Notes: generated from the sequence alone by a model not told the origin. DNA of 64,000 nt from Candidatus Hydrogenedentota bacterium (GCA_024278275.1 JAJRTN010000032.1:1-64000); one strand, 5' to 3'. Positions 7,346 through 16,949 are shown, numbered from the stretch's first letter. A program made the numbers and translations.

Positions 7346-9925
7346 ATGAAATACCCGATGGCGCTCGTGGTCCTGGCGCTCGCCGTGCCCCTCTGCCGCG
7401 CCCAGGCAACCCCCTGGTGGGACGACTTTCCGCGTATCGTCGAGACGGGCGATCTCGCCACGGCGCAGAGTCACCACGCGAACATCGGCATGAACGCCGC
7501 CCACAATGACCCGGGCTGGGGCCTGTGGAGCCAGAAGATCGGCATGAACACGGCCAAGAGCGACGCCTTTCACAACGCGGGCCTGAAAAACATCTCCTAT
7601 TATGAAACTTTCGGCCAATCCTACTGCTACCTGGTGGAACTCGGTCCGGTGAACGCCGAGGGCTTGACCTCGCGGCTGGCCCATCACTGGAATTGGCAGA
7701 TCTATGGCGGCGGTCCCTATGACTGGGCGGGGGTGCATTCGTGGTGGGACGACCTGGCCTATGCGCGGCCCCTCACGCGGACCCACGCGCGTTATGGCGG
7801 CCCCGCGCTGACTTATCCCGACGGTACTATCGCCACGGGCTACATGGGCGCCGGCGGCCCCGACCCGCGCAACAGCCGCGTCTTCGATGCGTGCGCGTCG
7901 AAGGATCTCTGGGGCAACATTTCGCTGGAATACAATTACAACAGCACCATAAACGCGCTCGATAACAACGGCGACCCGGTGGGTCCCCTGGACGGCACGC
8001 TGGCGGTGAACGGCCAGTACGCCAGCCTGGTCACGTTTCACAAGGACAGCGCCTGCGCCGCCTGGAACGATTATACCTACGCCTCGACCCTCCAGGCGGC
8101 GGACAACGGCATGGACGGCATGTGGACGGACAACTTCGGGCCGTGGGACAGTTTCGGCAACCCGCCCCTGAAGCACGCCTTCGGCGACTGGTCCGTGGCG
8201 CGTTTCCGCGATTACCTGGCGGTGCACTTCACTTCCACGGAATTGACCGCCATGGGCGTTTCGGATCCGGCCACGTTTGATGTACGGGAAGGTCTGAAAC
8301 AAACCCTGCAAGGCTGGGGCGGTAATCCCAACGACGTGAACGACCCCAAGTGGAAGGACGCGCGGTGGCTGGATGATCCGTTGTGGCTGGCCTACATCAT
8401 CTTCAAACGCCAGGCGGGCACGGAAGCCCTGGAAGCCTATTACGATGCCGCCAAGACGGCGGCCGCCGACGCGGGAAACAACGCCTTCTTCATCGCGGGC
8501 AACGATATCCCCGGTTTCAATCTCGGCTGGGCGCGGGGCAGGCTCGACATGGTGAGTACGGAGGTCTCCACCGGCTGGTCGCTGGACGGCGGTCCGCGGG
8601 GTTTTATGACGCCCCCCATGGGCCGGCTTACGCCGCGCTACAAGCTGGCGCGGGAGCATGCCCTGAGCCGTTTCGTGAACGTGTGGCTCTACACCGACGG
8701 GGACCCGGCCCTGGCCCAGCCTGGTTTGTCCACCACCATGTACTACGAAATGCTGGCCGCCCACACCCTGCCCATGTTCCACCCGGCCAACCCGCGCGTG
8801 GCGGGGACGACGGCAGGCAACACGGCTTTCTTCAGCTTCGTGGAATCCGCCACGCCTTCCTTCGGCGACCGCATACCCGTGGAGGACGTGGGGATTTTCT
8901 ACTCTTCTTCGTCCATTCTTCAGCGGATGGTGCCCGGCGGGTTCTACAGCCACGGCACGCAGCCCCACCAGTTCGCCGTTTATGGTTGGGGCACGGCGCT
9001 GGGGGAAATGCACCATCAGTACCGCTACATCCCCCAGTGGAAGCTGGATGCGAAGATCCTGGAAGGACTGCGGCTGCTCATCATCCCCAACGCGCAGGTC
9101 ATGGACCCGGCCCTGGTCACGTCGGTCATCACGCCGTGGGTGAACGGCGGCGGAAAGCTCATCGTCACCGGCGACAGTGGGGTTCGCCTGGAGGAAGGGG
9201 GAAACTTCGCGGTGAATCCCTCGGGCACGCCTCTGGCCGCCCTTATCGCGCCGGATGGACCGGTCAACGTGTGGTACCTGGCGGACAATTGGGGGATGGA
9301 CTTCTACAACGCCACCACCACGCGCCCCACCCTGCTGGCCGCCATGCGCGCCGACCTCGACACCTTCCTCGCGGGTGAGTTGCCCCGCCTGGTGGAGGAT
9401 GGCGGCACGGTGCCCGATTCGGTGGGGCTCACCTACTACATCGACCAGGCGGCGGTACGCTGCTTCATCGACGCGAACAACTTCAATTTTGATTCGGGCA
9501 CCGACTCGCCCATCCCGACCGCGAGTATAACCTTCGACATGGATCTGCCCGCGTGGCTGCCTGCGCCCACCGCCGCGAAGCTCGCCCCCGACGCGGGGCC
9601 GTCCGTCTCCATCCAGGTGTTGCCCGGCGGCCGGGGCCGCGTGACCGTCGGCGCTTTCGCCAACTACGTGAGTGTCGTGTTAATGAACGACACGCCCACC
9701 CCCACGCCCACCGAGACCGAGGTGTGGGTGGACTTCGATTACACGGGCCCCGAGGTGGGCGGCCCACTCCAGCCCCTGACCCAACTGGCCGAAGGCGCCC
9801 GCTGGACGGCGGACAACGGCACCGTCAAGGTGAAGGCGGGAAGCACCACGGAGACCCCGCGCCTCGCCCGTGCCATGCGGGTCGAAGCCAACGGCGGTAC
9901 CGTGCGTATCGGCGTGGCCCCCTAG
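7346..9925 (+). CDS. Secreted glycoside-hydrolase-like protein
   Basis: 859 residues beginning with a clear signal peptide (MKYPMALVVLALAVPLCRA), so exported. The N-terminal 500 residues look like a TIM-barrel glycosidase region with aromatic-rich motifs such as GMWTDNFGPWDSFG. The following domain (about 500-680), with LRLLIIPNAQ and a GGGKLIVTGDSG loop, resembles the class I amidotransferase-like trimerisation domain of GH42-type enzymes. A TPTPTPTE linker near 787 leads to a 65-residue C-terminal module of unknown role. GAGGA precedes the ATG at good distance. The substrate and catalytic acids cannot be named from sequence alone. It is likely transcribed alone, with a terminator at 10111. 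Confidence 0.72.
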   Translation: MKYPMALVVLALAVPLCRAQATPWWDDFPRIVETGDLATAQSHHANIGMNAAHNDPGWGLWSQKIGMNTAKSDAFHNAGLKNISYYETFGQSYCYLVELGPVNAEGLTSRLAHHWNWQIYGGGPYDWAGVHSWWDDLAYARPLTRTHARYGGPALTYPDGTIATGYMGAGGPDPRNSRVFDACASKDLWGNISLEYNYNSTINALDNNGDPVGPLDGTLAVNGQYASLVTFHKDSACAAWNDYTYASTLQAADNGMDGMWTDNFGPWDSFGNPPLKHAFGDWSVARFRDYLAVHFTSTELTAMGVSDPATFDVREGLKQTLQGWGGNPNDVNDPKWKDARWLDDPLWLAYIIFKRQAGTEALEAYYDAAKTAAADAGNNAFFIAGNDIPGFNLGWARGRLDMVSTEVSTGWSLDGGPRGFMTPPMGRLTPRYKLAREHALSRFVNVWLYTDGDPALAQPGLSTTMYYEMLAAHTLPMFHPANPRVAGTTAGNTAFFSFVESATPSFGDRIPVEDVGIFYSSSSILQRMVPGGFYSHGTQPHQFAVYGWGTALGEMHHQYRYIPQWKLDAKILEGLRLLIIPNAQVMDPALVTSVITPWVNGGGKLIVTGDSGVRLEEGGNFAVNPSGTPLAALIAPDGPVNVWYLADNWGMDFYNATTTRPTLLAAMRADLDTFLAGELPRLVEDGGTVPDSVGLTYYIDQAAVRCFIDANNFNFDSGTDSPIPTASITFDMDLPAWLPAPTAAKLAPDAGPSVSIQVLPGGRGRVTVGAFANYVSVVLMNDTPTPTPTETEVWVDFDYTGPEVGGPLQPLTQLAEGARWTADNGTVKVKAGSTTETPRLARAMRVEANGGTVRIGVAP

Positions 9926-9943
9926 CCCGCCCGGGCACGCTTT

Positions 9944-9981
9944 CCCGTGAAGTTCCGTACAAAGTGTCACGGGATATGCGT
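9944..9981 (-). repeat. Dispersed intergenic repeat, module F
   Basis: Read on the minus strand this contains TTTGTACGGAACTTCACGG preceded by a CGCAT...CGTGA segment. The same arrangement occurs at 17421-17454. It sits just after the glycosidase gene. Confidence 0.6.
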
Positions 9982-10110
9982 TTTTCCTCCCGCCTTTCAC
10001 CATTCCCGTGAACGGGGGAATGGCTTGGCGCGCGGCGTGTGTTGACCTTGGGGTGTGGGTGATGCGCAAGGGGCATGGCCGATTCGGTATCCTTTCATCA
10101 CGCCTCAACG

Positions 10111-10136
10111 GGCCGCCGAGGGTGGCCGGTTTTTTT
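10111..10136 (+). terminator. Rho-independent terminator before the Mrp gene
   Basis: GGCCGCC (10111-10117) pairs with GGTGGCC (10121-10127), including one G-T pair, around a GAG loop. A run of seven T follows. It lies 36 bases before the Mrp start, so it may end the glycosidase transcript or attenuate the Mrp gene. Confidence 0.7.
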
Positions 10137-10171
10137 ATTCCTTCGCGGCGGTTACCCAAGGGAGTATCCCA

Positions 10172-11476
10172 ATGATTACGGAAGAACAGATTCTCGATTC
10201 CATGCGGCATATTATCGACCCCGACCTGGGGCGGGATATCGTGTCGCTGGGCTTCATCAAGGAGCTTAAGATTGATGACGGCGCGGTGAGTTTCAAGGTT
10301 GAATTGACGACCCCGGCCTGCCCGGTGAAGGAACAATTCCGTACGGCCTGTGAAGCCGCCGTGTCCGTTTTGCCCGGTGTGAAATCGGTGGAGGTGACCA
10401 TGAGCGCCATGGAGCCCAAAGCCCGGAGTGGCCCCGGCGTCAACACGCTGGACGGGGTGGCGAATATCATCGCCGTTTCCTCCTGCAAGGGCGGTGTGGG
10501 CAAGTCCACGGTGGCGGCCCACCTGGCCCGGGCCATTCAGCGTGAAGGGCATGCGGTGGCCCTGCTGGATGTGGACATTTTCGGGCCGTCCCTGCCGACG
10601 CTTTTTCATGTGCATTCGCCGGAAGTCATGATGGTGGATCAGAAAATTCAGCCGGTGGTGGTGGATGGTCTCAAGACGATGTCCCTGGGTTACGTGATGG
10701 GCGACCGGCCGGCGGTGATGCGCGGCCCCATGGTGTCCAACTACACGATGCAGATTCTTCAGCAGACCGATTGGGGAAAACTGGACTATCTCATTATTGA
10801 TCTGCCGCCGGGCACGGGCGATATCCAGCTTACCCTGGTTCAGCAGGCCCCCATTGACGGGGCCATCATCGTTACCACGCCCCAGGCCTTGTCCTTGGTT
10901 GATGTTTCCCGGGGCATTGTCATGTTCGAGTCCGTGAACGTGCCGGTGTTGGGCATCGTGGAGAACATGGCCTACTTTGTGTGTGACCAGTGCGACAAGA
11001 AACACTTTATTTTTGGGAGTGGAACGGCCACGTTGAAAGAACGTTTCGGCCTGAACACCCTCGCGGAACTTCCCATCATCGCGGGAGTCAGCGATACGTC
11101 GTCCCGCGAGTCGGGGGCCGACCTGCCTGTTTTCGCCGAACTTGCGGAAAACCTCCACCGTGAAGTGGGCCGCCGCCAGGTTGAAGGGGCAGGCACGCCC
11201 GAGGCGGTGGTCGAGGACGGCGCGGTGCGCGTGCGCTGGCCCGACGGCACGGAGAGCCGCATCCCCAACAAGAAGCTTCGTGTCTCTTGTCAATGCGCCG
11301 TGTGTGTGCATGAATATACGGGTGAACCGCTCCTCGATCCCGATACGGTTCCCGACGACATTGCCGTGGAGGAAATGCAGGTTCTCGGGAATTATGCCGT
11401 GGGCATCCGTTGGAGTGACGGGCACGGTTCGGGTATTTTCTCCTGGGACCATCTCAGGAAAGTTGCGGGTGTGTAG
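10172..11476 (+). CDS. Mrp/HCF101-type Fe-S cluster carrier ATPase
   Basis: 434 residues in three domains. DUF59/MIP18 spans about 1-80. The ParA-like P-loop ATPase has the deviant Walker A SCKGGVGKST at 104-113 and a DVDIFGPSLPT switch. A DUF971 domain (about 350-434) opens with VRVRWPDGTESR. Mrp proteins carry Fe-S clusters to target enzymes; the CxxC in VCDQC near 270 is the cluster-binding pair of the family. The three-domain order is that of plant plastid HCF101 rather than E. coli Mrp. AAGGGAG precedes the ATG. Given the Fe-S-rich respiratory operon elsewhere in the window, a maturation role is plausible. Cytosolic. Confidence 0.9.
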   Translation: MITEEQILDSMRHIIDPDLGRDIVSLGFIKELKIDDGAVSFKVELTTPACPVKEQFRTACEAAVSVLPGVKSVEVTMSAMEPKARSGPGVNTLDGVANIIAVSSCKGGVGKSTVAAHLARAIQREGHAVALLDVDIFGPSLPTLFHVHSPEVMMVDQKIQPVVVDGLKTMSLGYVMGDRPAVMRGPMVSNYTMQILQQTDWGKLDYLIIDLPPGTGDIQLTLVQQAPIDGAIIVTTPQALSLVDVSRGIVMFESVNVPVLGIVENMAYFVCDQCDKKHFIFGSGTATLKERFGLNTLAELPIIAGVSDTSSRESGADLPVFAELAENLHREVGRRQVEGAGTPEAVVEDGAVRVRWPDGTESRIPNKKLRVSCQCAVCVHEYTGEPLLDPDTVPDDIAVEEMQVLGNYAVGIRWSDGHGSGIFSWDHLRKVAGV

Positions 11477-11539
11477 TCCCTTTACCCCTGAAGTGCCGCA
11501 CCCATGATCAGGAATACGTGTCTGCCTCTCCCTACCCGC

Positions 11540-11629
11540 CACGCCCTGCGTGGGAACGGGAGAATCTGCGTTCATCTGCGCAATCTGCGGAGACATTATC
11601 ATGGCTCCCCGCCTTCGCGGGAATGACGG
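11540..11629 (+). repeat. Dispersed intergenic repeat, module D
   Basis: About 90 bases containing a CACGCCCTGCGT...AACGGGAG segment, a GAATCTGCG...CAATCTGCGG segment and CGCCTTCGCGGG. A close inverted copy lies at 60687-60777. It occupies the gap between two convergent genes; no gene is seen in 11477-11766. Confidence 0.75.
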
Positions 11630-11766
11630 GGGGGGCGTACCATTCGTGCTTCCCGGCTACGCCGAGTCAGGGTTTGGGGCCGGGTCTCGCGGCCATGGAG
11701 AATGGCTTCGTGGATACCGTGACGCGCAAACAGCTTCGCCCCGTTCAAGCGGGAGGGTCTTCTCCG

Positions 11767-12669
11767 TCAGCCGAGGGTGATGCGATCCCGGCCGGCCGCC
11801 TTGCTTTCGTACATGAGGCGGTCGGCCCGGTCCACGCATTGCTCGACCGTTTCCTCGGGGTCGGCGAGAACCCCTCCCATGGAAACGGTTACCTGGATGG
11901 TTTTGCCTTCGTGCTGATAGGTGGCGTCCCGAACAAGCACCTGGCACCGTTCCGCGACGCGTTTCAGCACGTCGTCGGTGATGTTGGGCAGCAGAACAAT
12001 GAACTCCTCGCCCCCCCAGCGTCCCACGAAATCGAAGGATCGCAGGCCCGAGCGGAGGGCGGAAGCGACCATGATCAGGATCTCGTCTCCCACGCCATGT
12101 CCGTAGGTGTCGTTGACCTGCTTGAAATGGTCGATGTCGATGAAAAGAACGCCGAAACCCCAGCCGTAGCGGCGCAATTCCTGGAACGCGTTATCCAAAG
12201 CCATTTGCGTGTAACGACGGTTCCCCATGCCGGTCAGGGGGCACAGGAGGGCCAGTTGCTCCAACTCCTCGATGCGGCTCAGGGCCTGTAAACGGGAGGT
12301 GTTGTCACTGAACACCTCCAGCGCGCCGATGACCTCGTCCCGTGAGTTGAGGATGGGACTGACCCGGCTGAAGACGGGCACGCGATGGCCCTCCGCATGC
12401 TGGATGAAGACCTCCTCCTCAAAAGTGGAGCCGTCCCCGAGGCATCGCATGACGGGGCTTTGCGCTTCGAAGACGGGATTGCCTTCGCGGTCGCCATGCC
12501 CCAGCAGATCGGTTTCGCATTCCCTGCCGATCATGTCCTCGCGCAGGAACCCGGTGATGCGTTCGGCGCCCTTGTTCCAGTAGGTGATGATATTTTCCTG
12601 GTCTACGAAACAGACCCCATCCTGGAGATGGTCCAACAATAACTCGTGGGATACGCTTGTCGGTTCCAT
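11767..12669 (-). CDS. PAS-domain diguanylate cyclase
   Basis: A 300-residue soluble cyclase that should make cyclic di-GMP from GTP. An N-terminal PAS domain (about 8-125, with ENIITYWNKGAERITGF) senses an unknown signal. The GGDEF domain (about 140-300) has an intact GGEEF active site at 219-223. An RSFD product-inhibition site at 210-213 lies exactly five residues before it, so feedback control should operate. GGAGGAG before the ATG at 12669 favours this start over a longer frame. The PAS shows no obvious haem or flavin ligand pattern. It is convergent with the Mrp gene and transcribed toward it. Confidence 0.9.
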   Translation of the reverse strand: MEPTSVSHELLLDHLQDGVCFVDQENIITYWNKGAERITGFLREDMIGRECETDLLGHGDREGNPVFEAQSPVMRCLGDGSTFEEEVFIQHAEGHRVPVFSRVSPILNSRDEVIGALEVFSDNTSRLQALSRIEELEQLALLCPLTGMGNRRYTQMALDNAFQELRRYGWGFGVLFIDIDHFKQVNDTYGHGVGDEILIMVASALRSGLRSFDFVGRWGGEEFIVLLPNITDDVLKRVAERCQVLVRDATYQHEGKTIQVTVSMGGVLADPEETVEQCVDRADRLMYESKAAGRDRITLG

Positions 12670-12810
12670 GCAACTCCTCCACGTGCCATTTTCCCAGCCA
12701 CGGCCTTTGGCGAAACAGCCCCATAATCCTGCCTGTTGCGGTCCGCGAATTGCAATATGCCCCTGCGAAAAGGATTTGAACGAAATCACCCCGCGGGGTC
12801 GAACGCGGTT

Positions 12811-12844
12811 CTGCGGAGGGCACGCAAAACGATCCTCATGGCGG
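12811..12844 (-). repeat. Dispersed intergenic repeat, module E
   Basis: Minus-strand copy with the core TTTTGCGTGCC followed by CTCCG. Related copies are at 14133-14170, 21303-21338 and 29880-29917. Confidence 0.55.
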
Positions 12845-12914
12845 TAAAGGCCTCAATAAGAGGGGATGACACACAACGTCCCACCCGCGATCACGCCGCG
12901 GAAATGGTGAATTG

Positions 12915-14039
12915 CTATCCGGCAATCGGATCACCGAAACGGCTGGTGTAGCCGCTGGGATTGGGTAGTTTATCCTCGTAGATCTCGACGCCGTGTTCCG
13001 CGCGGAGCTTTTCCATCTCGGCGTTGTAGAGCAGTGGTGGAAGAAGACGGGGCCGCGCTTCCTCCAGCGTTAAGGTCCGCTGGTTCTCATGCTCGGTCAC
13101 ACGGAGCACCATGTAGCTCTCCGGTACCGTTCGCATCACGGGCTTGCCCTGGGCGTCCACGCTTTGCTGCTGGAATTCGGGAAGGTACACGGGGCCGAGA
13201 ATATCGCCCGGTTGCGCTCCCGCGGCGGTGAACCAGAAGTTTCGGAACCGGGCCAGCTTGGGGTTGTTTTCGATCATCGAATCCGCCACGAAGGAGGGAT
13301 TTCGTTTACGGTACTCCTCGAACAGGGTGTCGAAATCTTCCCCCGCGTCCAGGCGGTCGCGCACGCGGCTGGCTTCCTCGCGCCCGGCGTCCGTGGAGGC
13401 GGGAAAGCGCAGGGCGAGAAAGCTCATCCATTCAAACTTGATCAAGCTGTCCTTGGAGAGTTCGTACTCGCGGCGCAGGTCCTTTTCATCAGCCTTCAGG
13501 GTTCCCTCCCGGTACTCCTTTGCCGCGAGGTAGGCCACCGCCTGATCCCCCCGCATTTCGGCCAGCACGTCGTCCGTCTTGAGTTCGATAATCTCTTTCG
13601 CCCGGCGTACATGGTCCGGCGTGAGATTGTATACGGTCATCAATTCGGTTGGCGCCCCGTCTTCAGGCATTTGCAGAGCCCAAATGGTCCGGTACATCTG
13701 TTCATCCTCGCCACTGGTGGCGAAGAACTGTTCCCGTGCCACCTCGCGGGGGATCTTGATCACGCCCTCCTTCTCCATCTGCTCGCCCAGTTTTCGCTTG
13801 ATGGCGTTGTCAATATACTGTTCCAGGACCCGCTTCAGGTCATCCCGGCGGCGGATGCGCGGTCGTTTGGCATCATCCATGTTCCGCAAGTGCTGCATGA
13901 GGTCGCCCCGCCTGATCTGGATGTCATCGTACCGTGCCACCACGATACGGTCTTTATCGGCGATCATCCCGCAGCCGGGGAAGAAAGCCGCCATAAGTAC
14001 CGCGGCCAAGCCCGCGGAAAAGACAAATCTCAAATGCAT
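12915..14039 (-). CDS. PpiC/SurA-like lipoprotein (putative peptidyl-prolyl isomerase)
   Basis: 374 residues starting with a lipoprotein signal: a hydrophobic stretch followed by the lipobox FPGC near residue 23, so it should be tethered in the periplasm. The N-terminal half is helical and charged, like the chaperone part of SurA/PrsA proteins. Residues about 190-345 have the spacing of a parvulin-type domain (LRFPASTDAG, then PGDILGPV and ESYMVLRVTEH). A role in outer-membrane protein folding is inferred. Catalytic competence is uncertain, because the domain is divergent. The ribosome site (AGAGGTAGG) is weak. Upstream lies a module E repeat. Confidence 0.7.
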   Translation of the reverse strand: MHLRFVFSAGLAAVLMAAFFPGCGMIADKDRIVVARYDDIQIRRGDLMQHLRNMDDAKRPRIRRRDDLKRVLEQYIDNAIKRKLGEQMEKEGVIKIPREVAREQFFATSGEDEQMYRTIWALQMPEDGAPTELMTVYNLTPDHVRRAKEIIELKTDDVLAEMRGDQAVAYLAAKEYREGTLKADEKDLRREYELSKDSLIKFEWMSFLALRFPASTDAGREEASRVRDRLDAGEDFDTLFEEYRKRNPSFVADSMIENNPKLARFRNFWFTAAGAQPGDILGPVYLPEFQQQSVDAQGKPVMRTVPESYMVLRVTEHENQRTLTLEEARPRLLPPLLYNAEMEKLRAEHGVEIYEDKLPNPSGYTSRFGDPIAG

Positions 14040-14331
14040 GAACCTACCTCTACCTGCCGTGCGTGAGACCGTCCAACCCAAAACGGTTCCCAAGCGTCCA
14101 GTTAAAAGACCAATGATGCTGTCAGCGACCTCCGCGAAATGGAGGATTGTTTTGCGTGCCATCCGTGAGACCACCTTCGGTTCCATTATTGCCCATATTG
14201 CGGCAAATGGAACCGACACAGCAGGACCATTCAGCGGTCTTGCTGAAAGTCATCTTTGCGCAAATGGTATCGCCATGGTACCATGCCTTCTTGGTGCAGA
14301 CAAAGCGACGGATCGCGGCGGGAAAGCGGGT
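14040..14331. other. Repeat-bearing intergenic stretch
   Basis: Bases 14133-14170 are a module E repeat (GCGAAATGGAGGATTG, then TTTTGCGTGCCATCCG). The remainder shows only short palindromic fragments and no convincing gene. Confidence 0.5.
14133..14170 (+). repeat. Dispersed intergenic repeat, module E
   Basis: GCGAAATGGAGGATTG followed by TTTTGCGTGCCATCCGTGAGA. It is the best-conserved copy; related copies lie at 12811 (inverted), 21303 and 29880. Confidence 0.6.
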
Positions 14332-14463
14332 ATGTTGCTCTACGGTGTTTTTATGGGATTGAGCGTAACGGCGCTCTTCTTCTGGCTTCTCGCCACCTTT
14401 CGTGATACCCCCGTTCGGCACGATGCAGGCAAACGACCCCCTGGTTCCGGCAACCGCGACTGA
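14332..14463 (+). CDS. Possible 43-residue single-pass membrane protein
   Basis: A short frame with one strong hydrophobic helix (VFMGLSVTALFFWLLATF) near the N terminus and a basic, Gly/Pro-rich tail. That topology suits a small inner-membrane protein. A weak purine stretch (GGAAAGCGGG) lies just before the ATG. No family is recognised and the gene stands alone between a repeat and a convergent gene. It could be a chance frame; the hydrophobic run is the only argument for it. Confidence 0.35.
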   Translation: MLLYGVFMGLSVTALFFWLLATFRDTPVRHDAGKRPPGSGNRD

Positions 14464-14508
14464 CCCCTGTCGCCCCGCACGGAGACCTTCCCCCTTTTCC
14501 GGGCACCT

Positions 14509-14856
14509 TTACTGTCCCCCGAACCCCAGTGACCGCAGGAAAGCGTCAATATCCACGGGTGGCGCATCCGTGGCTTCTTCGGGATGAAAGCGAAGGGGCG
14601 CCTTGAGGAACGCGCGCTGACAGCGCGGACACAGATCGAGCGATATTTTTTTGTAAACCTGTTCCTCCAGCGCTTTGGCATCCTGGTCACGCATTTTTTC
14701 GATGAGGCCGAGAATCTCTTGCCGGTGGCTCCGTACCAAGTCGGTGAGCCCTACCTCGACCTCGTCATAAGCGGCGCGGACCTCGACCGTGACCGTGTAT
14801 CGCAGATCGTGACGCGCCATCCGGTCACCACAGCCGTCGCAAACATAGTACTGCAT
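14509..14856 (-). CDS. Small protein with two CxxC pairs
   Basis: 115 residues, family not recognised. CDGCGD near residue 7 and CPRC near residue 77 can form a split zinc site holding the two ends together. Between them lies a charged, probably helical segment (SHRQEILGLIEKMRDQDAKA). The C-terminal tail ends with FLRSLGFGGQ. The ATG at 14856 has GGGAG eight bases upstream; a TTG two codons earlier is too close to it. No export signal, so cytosolic. Neighbouring genes give no functional hint. Confidence 0.65.
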   Translation of the reverse strand: MQYYVCDGCGDRMARHDLRYTVTVEVRAAYDEVEVGLTDLVRSHRQEILGLIEKMRDQDAKALEEQVYKKISLDLCPRCQRAFLKAPLRFHPEEATDAPPVDIDAFLRSLGFGGQ

Positions 14857-15204
14857 CACCAAGACTCCCTTTTTTCCAGGCTTCAGCGTTCACAGCACGA
14901 TTGCAGGTAATCGTTCACGACTTTCATAATGACCGTTATTGTGAGGGAGCCCAAGCGACTGTGTTAGTCCGTGTACACCAAAGACTTTTTTTACACCCGG
15001 TTGCCGTGTCACTTCATGTTCGCAATAGACTGCTTTCGCTGTCACGCAACGGCTCGTTCCTCGCAAAGACGGATTTGAAGGCCGTGAACGGTTACCTGCG
15101 ATTGTAGCATGCCGCGTCAGGCATGGGCCCCGGATTCAATGGGCGTTGCCTGCGGCCCATCCCGTCACCATGGGTGGATGACAAGGCGGGAGGTGCCGAA
15201 CGAT
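14857..15204. other. Intergenic stretch between two minus-strand genes
   Basis: About 350 bases with no supported gene. The imperfect inverted repeat around ATAATGACCGTTATT (14927-14941) could be a regulatory site for the zinc-finger-like gene downstream. I see nothing else. Confidence 0.4.
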
Positions 15205-16476
15205 TCAGCGCAGATCCGAATAATCGGCGCAGGGGAGGGTAAGGAGGAACCGCGCGCCGCGGCCGGGATGGGGCTCCAGGCAAACATCGCCTCCGTGCTG
15301 GCGCATGACAAGGCGCACCACGGCAAGGCCAAGGCCCGTGCCCTCTTTGCCCTTGGTGCTGTAGAGGGTCTTGAATATGCGGTCCCGGTCTTTTTCAGGG
15401 ACGCCCGGGCCGCTGTCCTGCACCGCCAGGTACACCTGTTGATCGTCGTTCCACGTCCGCAGTTTCAGGAACCGCGGCTCTTCCTGTCCGTGCATCGCCT
15501 GGCAGGCGTTGTAAATGACATTCAGTACCGCCTGACGAACCAGAACCATGTCCCCCTTGGAGCAGGCCAGGGTGGGGCTTTGGTCGAACTGGAGCTGTAT
15601 GTCATGCCTTCGCAGCAAGGGCCGGGCCACGTCCAGGCAGACCCGCGCCACGTCGTTCAGGCTAAAGGGGGCCTCGCTCGCTCCCGATTGACGCAGAAAG
15701 TTCATGCTCGTGCGCACCAGGTCATTGCAATGGTGCAGTTGCGACTGCATGGTCAGGAGCCGTTTTTCAATCTCCGGATGGTCCACACTGCCCAAAAGGA
15801 TCTCAAGGTGGGCGCCAATCACCGACAAGGGGGTGCCCAGGTCATGCATGGTTCCCGACATGAGTCGGCCCACCGTGGCAAAGCGGTTCGCCTCCACCGC
15901 CAAATACTCCAGGGCCTGCCGTTCTTCTTCAAAGCGGCGTTTCTCCACGCACGCACGTACTTTCGCCACCATCGCGGCACTGTCGAAAGGCTTCTCCATG
16001 TAGGCGAAAGCCCCCAGCTCCACGGCCTTTACCGCCGTATCCAATTGACCATAGCCCGTGAGCAGGATTACCCCGACCCCCGGGAAGCGCTCACGAACGG
16101 CCTCAAGCAAGTCTAAACCACTGTGCGCTGGCATTCGAATATCGGAGATGATGACATCAATGGGCGCTTCGGACAGCAGGCGCAACGCGGCGGGAACGTT
16201 TTCGGCCATGTGGACCTCGAACTCTTCCTTCAGCAGCATGCGCAGGGATTGACGCGGACCATTTTCATCGTCAACCACCAGGATGTGCGCTCGTTCATCT
16301 TCCTCCGGGGGCACGGGTGGTCGGGCGGTTTTGCGGGGGTCATGAGAGGGGACGGGGATTGATCCGGTGGACAACTTCAAGGCGGCAGGCATATCGGCGG
16401 CAAACTCCTCTCCCATCCGGGATTCCGCCCCCCGAAACGGTATGTTTCCCCTTCCGTCATCCTGATGGGCAAGCAT
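15205..16476 (-). CDS. Receiver-histidine kinase hybrid
   Basis: One polypeptide joins an N-terminal receiver domain to a C-terminal histidine kinase. The receiver has HILVVDDE, the phospho-acceptor in ISDIRMP and the EKPFD lysine. The kinase has the H-box MHDLGTPLSVIG, the N-box NVIYNACQAM, and the DSGPGVPE and GTGLGLAVV glycine boxes; all catalytic motifs are intact. There are no membrane segments, so it is cytosolic and probably gets its signal through the receiver or a partner. The start is uncertain: GTG at 16566, ATG at 16476 (AAGGG eleven bases upstream), 16416 or 16392 are all in frame. The residues before the receiver look unstructured. No dedicated output regulator is adjacent. Confidence 0.88.
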   Translation of the reverse strand: MLAHQDDGRGNIPFRGAESRMGEEFAADMPAALKLSTGSIPVPSHDPRKTARPPVPPEEDERAHILVVDDENGPRQSLRMLLKEEFEVHMAENVPAALRLLSEAPIDVIISDIRMPAHSGLDLLEAVRERFPGVGVILLTGYGQLDTAVKAVELGAFAYMEKPFDSAAMVAKVRACVEKRRFEEERQALEYLAVEANRFATVGRLMSGTMHDLGTPLSVIGAHLEILLGSVDHPEIEKRLLTMQSQLHHCNDLVRTSMNFLRQSGASEAPFSLNDVARVCLDVARPLLRRHDIQLQFDQSPTLACSKGDMVLVRQAVLNVIYNACQAMHGQEEPRFLKLRTWNDDQQVYLAVQDSGPGVPEKDRDRIFKTLYSTKGKEGTGLGLAVVRLVMRQHGGDVCLEPHPGRGARFLLTLPCADYSDLR

Positions 16477-16617
16477 CGTGCCAAGAACCCTTTTCGTGGT
16501 ATGTTCCGTGTTTTCAATGCTTTGCTGTATCACCCCCCGAAACCCGCCCTGTCCATTTTTGAACACCCGATAGTACGGAATGCGAAATTGAACAAGTTTG
16601 TACAGAGTTTACCGGCA

Positions 16618-16646
16618 TGATTACCGAATTGTTCTGGATAATGCAA
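16618..16646 (-). promoter_or_regulatory. Candidate sigma-70 promoter for the kinase gene
   Basis: On the minus strand TTGCAT (16641-16646) and TAATCA (16618-16623) are separated by 17 bases within an AT-rich block, 50-140 bases before the possible kinase start codons. Confidence 0.35.
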
Positions 16647-16949
16647 GCGTGTACCAATCTTTAATTGTTTTGTAAGCGGATTATACCATATAAGTGTGCG
16701 TGCGTGCATTCTTTTTTCCGGATGACAAACAAAAATGTCCGACCCCTACTTTGGGTAAATGAAGAAATGAAGGCCGCCGCTTTTCGCAATGAGGTCTACC
16801 AGGAGTCCTGTGAACGGTTACCCGAAAAGTATGCATGGGCCCGCTTAGAACAGAAGGAATTACCTTCCCGCGGGAGTTTCGGCCTGAAACCCGGGTTGCA
16901 TTTCGCCCGCGCAGAAGATGCCCTTTCGGAAATGGCACAAGGCTTGCCT

